Source of the DNA: Amphichorda felina
Taxonomy: Eukaryota > Ascomycota > Sordariomycetes > Hypocreales > Bionectriaceae
NCBI GenBank assembly: GCA_016490725.1
Contig: JAEMHR010000016.1
Coordinates: forward strand, 248,001-312,000
Direction of reading: 5' to 3'
Length of the DNA: 64,000 bases
Shown: positions 56,963 through 64,000 of the stretch, piece by piece
Numbering within the stretch: the stretch's first letter is position 1
Layout of the letters: the number at the start of each line of letters is the position of its first letter
Translations under genes and position numbers: made by a program
Notes under the pieces: model-generated
Databases searched by the model: none
What the model was told of the DNA's origin: nothing
What the model saw: the letters and a program-made list of their open reading frames with translations, nothing else

Positions 56963-59900
56963 GATGTGCGTCGGGTAGAAGGTTGTGTCTGGGATGGGGG
57001 AGGATTAATGTACAACAAGACTAGGGGATACAATATTAAGACATCAGTCAGATGTGTTAGGCAGTGATGAGTAGGTTGACACGAGTCAATGATGATCAGG
57101 CAGGATGCCGAACGAGGGAAATGACGGGGGATATATCCTCACTTGAGTGATTCACCCACGAGACAGAGGCCAGACAAGCGGGCAATGTCGTGTTGTATGT
57201 ATGCCTGGCGCAAAGCACAAGCAGGCATGGGGGCATGGGTAACATGGCCCTATAAGTCCCGGTCCTTGTCCTTGTGTCGTGGTGTTGTGGTGTGGTCCAC
57301 GACTCCGAGAAGCTAGGAGGGGGCTTGGGCATTCCCACGAGACGCCTCGTGATAATCGTGGCAACCCCAGCATGGGCCTGATCAGGAAAGGGCGCAAAAG
57401 GTGCGGCCGCGTGTCCGCCAACAGCACTGCATTGCGCTTCACTCGGGGGGATGGAAGGAGGGTCGGCCTATCCGGTTCGAGATCACCACCTGGAAAAGCC
57501 CGGGAGAAAGGGAAGCAAAGTGTGGTGTAGCGTGGCTGCGTGGGGGGAACAGGGAGCTGCTTGGAGGTGCCTGGAGTCACTCTTGTTGTCAACCTCCACC
57601 ACTAGTCAGTTCCGTAGGTCACGCCACTGCTGACCAACAGAATACCAGTCATGGAACTGGTCCCTTGGCCGACAGGTGACGATACGACTTGTTAAGCGCT
57701 GGGGTTTCCAGGTGACTCGTGTACTATGTAGCGTACGAGCGTCGGCCACTTGGCCCCCAGGGCATGTCGCCTTCGTGTCTTGCTGCCCATCGCGAAGCCT
57801 ACCTCGCAGTCAGTCTCGGCAGTGTCGCCTCGTTGTCCATCGCTCCATTGCTGGTCAATCAAGCATGTCGGATTGGTGGGAGCGCAGCGTCAAACAGAGT
57901 CGATCTATCATCTGGCAGACTCCCATCCGTCCGCGGTGGGACGCCTGGATCATTCAACCGAGGACGGCATAATATCCTCGGTGATGATGATGGTCATGGC
58001 GCAGCCGTCGAAAATGCAAAGCAGGAGTTTTCTATATTCGACGGTGACGGAGACCGGAGACCGGCGTGATCAGAGAGAGTTGGCGGTGAAAATCGCCTGA
58101 CCTGTGCACGCTGGCTGTCGCTCCTTCCCCGACTTCACCCGTGCCTGCTCAACTTCACGTGTTGGCCACATGACCTAATCATCTCCACGAACAGGGCAGT
58201 TGCCAGAGTCTCCTGCCAGCTTCCAGATTTTTCCATTCCAAATTTGCCATCATCGCCTTCGCCCTCGCGCGCTGGCATGCTGGACAGCATGCTGTACAGG
58301 TACTAATGTACTCGAGCCCAAACACTGAGGTGTATCCATACTCGACACCGATTGCGCCGCCACCGGCCGCTCAGCCTGTATTATGGCCCACCACCATTAC
58401 CAACAGCTATCATCATGCCCCCGATCGACCCAATCCCGCGACGTTGAAGCCCAACGCAACCCAAAGTACCCCCCACGATAGCCTAGAGCTCCCTCGAGCT
58501 TCCAAGGCTTCAGGTCCATTGGCCAAGCAGAGCTCTGCGGGAGCTCCCACCTCTTCTGCTTCATTGCTACGCCGTCCATAGCAAAAATCAGGCACAGCGT
58601 GTCAGCAACCAGCCTCACAGGACAGGGCCCTGTAACCGCATGCATCCTACGACTGCACATGTATGCACCCAGACCCCTCTAAGCAAGCTAAGGGAGCTCC
58701 CACAGCCATCTGTCAGCTCCCCATTCGCCTCCCGATGGCCAATGCTCCATCTTGCTCCATCTTACTTTTTCCTCTCTCTCTTCGCCTTCTCCGTCTTTGG
58801 CATCTCTGCGACAAAATTGAACTCACTGTATGCAGGGCCCAGGCCAAGGACAGGGCCAGAGATCGAACGAACAGCTTGTCCAGCTTCGCCCTGCATCATT
58901 TTACCCACGTATTCGGTGCTGATGTAGTCATTCTGTCAGGCATCATCACGACTAGGGGGGAACCATGTGTCGTGGCATCCGAGGCTTATTATTGGGATTT
59001 TATTCTGCCGCGCTTTGCTGTGCACTGAAGCGAGGCCACTCAGTCCCTGCGGAAGCTCACCACATCTCCAGATGCATATGCATCTCCAACACGATCATCA
59101 CAGGCCGCCATGCTGGCATCTACGTTTCCTGCGACCCATGATGCGGGCATTCTTGTGCGGCAGGTTCCCCGCGTCTTCTGCGGGTTGGAGGCATCAGCGA
59201 CGTAAGACAGCGTCTCCCGCGTCCTGCGCGACCCCAAGAAACGTTTAGCCTTCCTGCGTCGACGGCAACTTGACAAACTTTGGTGCCGACGTCGGCAACC
59301 CGACCTAACGGTTGGGCCCGTGTGGCACCTCTGCTACCGTGCCGTCCCTAAAACGATAGTCGTTTAGCAACGGTATATCGGCACAACGACCTGTCAAGTG
59401 CTATTGACCGCTACTGATGTGGATATTCTCCAAGTGATGCCGAATCCGAGTCCCTTCCAACGATTGGCATAATGGCTGGCGACATGTGCATCTCCGCCCG
59501 TTAGCACGATAAGGGGACAAAATGCCCCATGCCATTGGACTCCCACGCCTGTCTCCCACTCAACCTCACATTTGAACTTGAAAGATTTTGTAGAAAGACC
59601 AGGCCCCACGTGGGAGTACTACTGGCTTGCATTGCGAGATTTCAGACGAGTTGGCTAGTAAGCTTCCTTAGACTCCTCATTGCCTTCTCTACGACTTCAC
59701 GGCGTGGGGGGCGGATGCCTAGCTTGGTCTCATGTACGAGTGCCTGGCCTCATGGAGCTCGGGGTCTCATGCCAAGCGTCTTTGTTATCTCGCGAGTCTC
59801 AGTTCATTCAAGTAGCGCAATCCGGGGTTACTCCAAGTCCTCGCGCCTCGCCTCTATTTCTCGGGAAGCCGTACCATGTAACCATCCTCTCCTATTGAGT

Positions 59901-60390
59901 CACTTGGCGCTGCGACACCGTTTATTTCCCCTTTTGGGTCACTGCATCACTTGTTTTACTTCATGGAGTCGCCGGCAACTAGAAGCGGGTTGTACGAGGA
60001 ACCAGAATTCAGCAAGTTGGGCTACGAATACTACGTCCAAAGTCACTTCACTACCAGAACCCCCCCGCAAGCACAGAAGGGGGGGGAGGGGGGCGAAAGT
60101 GACTCATAAAGTCCAGAGCCTCACAAAGAACAGACTCGTAGAATTCAGTTTTGAATGCTCAGCCGATGATGGTAAATACTTTCGATTACGACGAGCCGTA
60201 AATGCATCGTGACCATGTCAGTGAATAGGTAACCTACTGGATCGAACGGAGTAAACAGCTGCATACACGCAAACAACAACAACAACAACAACAACAGCAA
60301 CACATCATATCTCCCTTACCACATTCTGCTCTCTGCATACTCCCACACTGGTGGCAGCGGAATAGCTCCTTGGTTCTTCGCCCAGCACCA
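56963..60390. other. Long gene-free spacer
   Basis: 3.4 kb between the divergent start of the Ser-rich gene and the 3' end of the Bbc1-like gene. Open frames up to 227 codons occur (for example 59529-60212, +) but have biased composition, no domain and overlapping frames. The region is GC-balanced and not repeat-like, so a non-coding RNA or long leader is possible but not shown. A CAA/AAC microsatellite lies at 60268-60300. Confidence 0.45.
60268..60300 (+). repeat. AAC trinucleotide microsatellite
   Basis: A run of about nine AAC units ending in AGCAAC, in the 3' region of the Bbc1-like gene. Confidence 0.8.
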
Positions 60391-63300
60391 CTATGCTTGA
60401 GTATTCCACCCGACCCAGCTCCGAGGCATGACACGCCAGATCTTGACCTCGCCACTGCGGAGGTCATCGAGCTTAAAGCTCTCCATCTTGACTTTCTTGC
60501 TCTCACGTCCCTGCTCCCATGCTCGCACCTTCTTCTTGGTACCGTCCCATTCGGCCACGATGGCTACGTGGTCCGGCTTGCCCACCTCGACCGAGTATTT
60601 AGCATGCATGGCACCGTGCTTGCCCTGAAACCTGGCGTTGCGGATGGACATGATGTCACCTGGGCGGATCATGTCGTTTTGTTGTGTCGATGCGTTGGCC
60701 ATGTTGGAGTACACGAGCGCGCCGTATGACCGAGTGCCCACTGGGCGGAGTGCATCCTTGAAAGGTCGGAGCAGCTCTAGCACCAACCCAGCCGGGGTGC
60801 CGTCTGCTACCACGGTATCCTTCTTCGCGCTCGCCATCTCTGAGATGGGGCGCCCGAACCTTTCGTAATAATCTTCCATCTGGTCCTGGCGCAAAGGTCG
60901 CGGCGGGGGCTCATGCCGCTGGTCGAGCTCCACATTGGAAGCGTCATAGGGGTCGTAGCGCGCAGTCAGGATAGTCTGAGAATAGTCCTGGAATAGGATC
61001 CAGATCTCCCGCGTGATGATCGTCTTAGCTCCCTGATTAGTGGTAGTGGACTCGTCACACTCGAAGAAAATGTCTCTCCTGCCCTGCAGCACTGGCGGCA
61101 CCTGGTTGGCCTGTTTGAACCATCCGCTCTGCACCCCCAGGTCAATATCGGTCGCAATGAATTCTGATTCCCCAGTAGGACGCTGTATATCCACAGAGCG
61201 TCTGTTACTCATGCTCTTCCTCCCCACGTCGAGTGACGGACGGCCGCGGCCACCGGGGGTGTGAGGCGGGGCCCAGCGCTCAGGCGGTGACTGACTAGAT
61301 TGGGGGTCAGGGAAGTAAGCCTCCTCCTCAATTTTGGGTGTCTTATGCGAGTATCCAGGGGTAGCTCCAGAATAGCTGTACGGATCGTACTCCTCCTGAG
61401 CTGGCGACGGAGAAGGGAGGTCCTTGGAGGGAGGTGGCGGTGGCGGGGCCGCTCGAGCAAAGTCTACTGAGCGACGCTTAGACTCGGGCGGAGGGGGCGG
61501 TTGAGTCGGAATGGGAGGTGGGATTGCCCTCGGAGGTGGAGACGTGGGAATAGGGGGAGGGATAGCCTGGGGGGCTTCTGTGGGGGACTGGAGCGAGTTT
61601 TCCTCTTGGCTGGAATCGCGCGCGTGTGCTTTCAACGCATCCTTGTGAGGCACGGAAGAGGCAATATCAGTGTCATAGTCACCCTCGTACTCTGACGCTT
61701 CGCCTTCATTTTCCTCGCCCGCCTGGGGAGGCCGTGACGGTACCCCCACAGGTGGCTGCATATCCGCTGTGGACTGTCTGCTCAGGCCCCCAGGTCCAGG
61801 TGGAGGGGGAGGGGGTGGCCGACTGGACGCTGGAGGCGGTATTGGTGCTGCTCCCGGGATCGGGGGAGGCGGCCGGCTACTCCGCTTACTTGTCGTCGTC
61901 GTGGGAGATACAGGTGGAGCATCTTCAGCCCGAGGCGAAAGAGGCGGAGAGCGAAGCGGCAAATTGGGAGCTTGCGACGGCTGCGGCGGCTGAGGGGGCA
62001 GGCGAGGCGGCAGAGGAGCCGGAGCAGCAGTACTGTCGGGGCCTTTTGCGGCGGCTGAGAGCTCGTCATCAGAGACAGAGCCTTCTGTTGGTGTATGAAG
62101 AGTACCGGGAGGGGCCGGAGGAGGCGGACGTGCTTGGATTCTGTTAACGTGAGATTTTATAATTGAGTGTGCTTGACTACTTACCTTCTGATGGAACAGG
62201 AGGAGGGGCCGGGCGGCTACCAGGCACTGGCGGAGGCGGGCTCATAGGATTCTGAGAGGCTAGGCGGAGTGTTAACAACATCCAAAAGGGTCGATATGTA
62301 TGGATACTTACTAGTGGGAGCAGGAGTCAGGGATGGAGTGGTCTCGTCGTCATCCTCTTCCGCCTCCAGTTCGTCCCCGAGTTGTCGTGCTGGGACCGGG
62401 GGCGGGGGAGCTCGTGCAGCAGGCACCGGCTCATTCTCTTCCGCGCGAGCTGCCTCCTCCGATTTCCTGGGGCCGCCCATTCCCGGCAGGGCCATCAAGG
62501 TCGGGACAGGCGGGGCCGCTTGAGGAACGGGTGCAGGTTCCTGTGGCTCCTCCTCAACAGGCGCTGATGCCGAGCTCTTCTTCTTCTTAGACGGCCCAGC
62601 ACCGGCGGCTGGAACAGGCATTCCAAACATACCGTGGAACCCCATTCCGCCACTCATCTTGGCCATGCGCGCCCGGAGCTCTTCTTTACGCTTAACCTCA
62701 GGGTCGACTTCCTCCTCTTCCTCGTCCTCCTCTTCTTCTTCCTTCTCCTCTTCACCAGCACCTTGCGCCTGTTCTGCTGTATCCCGTGGAGGAAGACTGG
62801 GGGCAGAGGGTGGTACTACTGGCGCACGAGCAACTGGACGCGACGGTTCGTCGTTGTCCTCACGCTCTGTCGTATCGTCCTGTCCTTCAGTAGTATCGCC
62901 AGCGCCTGACATATCCGCTTCGTTGCCGTCATGGATAGACTCAGCCGGATGACCCTTGGAAGACTTTCTTCGGGAAGGTGGAGGGGCAAAAGAAGCTCCA
63001 TCGTCAGTAGAGGTCCTCCTAGTCGACTCATCAATCGACATACGTCCAGGTACGGGTGGGACGAATGGGGCAGGCTCCTCCGTTTCGGCAACTTCCTCTT
63101 CAGGTGCCGGTGCAGCTTCACTAGGCTTCTTCGGTGGCTTCTTTGGTTTCTCTTTCTTAGCTGCAGAATCGGCATGGCGCTGAGCTTGCTCCCTCTGTTG
63201 CTGCTGGAGCAGTGCGATACGTTCCTTCAGGGTTGTGGGTTTGGGCTGGTCCTCATCCTCCGCAGCCTCCGCACCTTCAGCCGGAGCCAGTCCCGCCTTT

Positions 63301-64000
63301 TCCGCCTGTTCCTTGTTCTCTGCTTCTCTCTCTTTGATTTCGGGGTCTTCATCACGCCGGTAAATCTTGGACACGGGTGCCTGCTGTGGGGGAGGGACGT
63401 AGGCGTTCCGGCTGGGCGGAGCAGCTACAAAAGGCTTCTTAATAAAGCCAACACCTCCGCCTCCGCCTCCGGCACTTAGACCACTAGGCTTGAAAGGCGC
63501 AATTGGAGGAGCGGTAGGTTTGTTGAACGCGGCGATGCGGTCCTTGAACGAGTTGCTCTTTGGCTTCTCGGTCACAGGTGGCGTGCCAGAGGGCTTGGGC
63601 TTAGAAGCCTGAGGAGACGCCGCAGCAGCCGGCTCACTAGCCTTCGTGGCTGGCACAGGCGGTGCAGGAGTCTGGGTTGGCTGCTCGACAGGCTTAGGTG
63701 GAGCGGGGACTGGCGCAGCGGCTGGTTGAGGGGGCGGGCTTTTCGCGACGGGCGCCTCGGGCTCTTGTATCTCAGGCTCAGGCTCGGGCTCGGGAGCAGG
63801 AGCTGGCTCTGGTTCGGATGTTGCAGTCGGGGGTTGAGGAGGGGGCGCCGAAGCTTGATCAGGCGAGTTGGGAGCTTCGGCCTCCTTCTTCGTACGAGTC
63901 CTGGCGGGGCGAGGGGGGGCAGTGGGTTCGATCTTCTCAACAAAGTTGCGAGGGAAGATGCCCTCCATCTTGATGCCGTTGGCATCTACGTACTCGCCGC
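60391..64000 (-). CDS. BBC1: Bbc1/Mti1-type SH3 protein of actin patches (5' end outside window)
   Basis: Adaptor of the endocytic actin patch; the yeast protein binds type I myosin tails and restrains Las17-Arp2/3 activity. The visible part has three exons (64000-62312, 62259-62185, about 62132-60391), more than 1,150 residues; the acceptor of the last exon is less certain. The first visible residues, GEYVDANGIKMEGIFPRNFV, are the C-terminal half of an SH3 domain, so the N-terminal half lies outside. Next come Pro-rich tracts and acidic/lysine blocks with FKDRIAAFNKP and LKERIALLQQQQREQAQ, typical of the family. The C-terminal 230 residues (from WFKQANQVPPVLQGRRDIFF to the end, WIRVMP-like VKIWRVMPRSWVGWNT) form the conserved Bbc1/Aim3 domain with a cysteine-proteinase-like fold. 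It is a housekeeping gene unrelated to the cluster. Confidence 0.88.

Noticed and set aside
59529..60212. A 227-codon open frame on the + strand
   Set aside because: Low-complexity Ser/Arg/Leu composition, no domain, and overlapping frames of similar quality; GC-rich sequence gives such frames by chance.
60268..60300. CRISPR-like or structured array at the AAC run
   Set aside because: It is a simple trinucleotide microsatellite in a eukaryotic genome.

Overview
The window comes from a filamentous ascomycete (Pezizomycotina). The evidence is short introns of about 50-110 bp with GT/AG borders, Zn2Cys6 and bZIP/DUF3425 regulators, a highly reducing iterative polyketide synthase, secreted LysM and FG-GAP proteins, and a Bbc1-type actin-patch protein. 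Exon borders below were worked out by hand from reading frames and splice signals, and most gene models close to an exact multiple of three.

Positions 2.5-36 kb hold a secondary-metabolite gene cluster. In order these are: a Zn2Cys6 regulator; an SDR (-); a secreted GMC oxidoreductase; a small secreted protein; integral-membrane protein A; a second SDR (-); a bZIP/DUF3425 regulator; the six-exon PKS (-); integral-membrane protein B (-), a paralogue of A; a class B-type flavin monooxygenase; a DUF3237 protein (-); a PaxM/AurC-type FAD monooxygenase with a C-terminal membrane helix; and a third SDR (-). Four gene pairs are head-to-head (SDR1/GMC, SDR2/bZIP, membrane B/FMO1, DUF3237/FMO2). The first two of these divergent promoters share an element, TGTGAGCA-N3-TGCATGA.

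The PKS keeps KS, AT, DH, KR and ACP, but its methyltransferase looks vestigial and its enoyl reductase is diverged. With an epoxidase-type FMO, two eight-helix membrane proteins of the AscI-like cyclase/hydrolase type and no prenyltransferase or terpene synthase in view, the best inference is a polyene polyketide that is epoxidised and cyclised, then adjusted by SDRs, the GMC enzyme and FMO1. This is a hypothesis.

Positions 36.8-49 kb are a secreted-protein neighbourhood: a very large protein with two SGNH hydrolase domains, an FG-GAP propeller and a cysteine-rich tail; a secreted protein with deaminase-like motifs; an F-box protein; a LysM plus hevein-type chitin-binding protein; and a G1-peptidase-like secreted protein. 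Positions 50.2-52.4 kb are AT-rich and gene-poor. The right part holds a PRISE-like reductase, a Ser-rich conserved protein of unknown function, a 3.4-kb gene-free stretch, and the 3' part of a Bbc1/Mti1-type gene running off the right edge.
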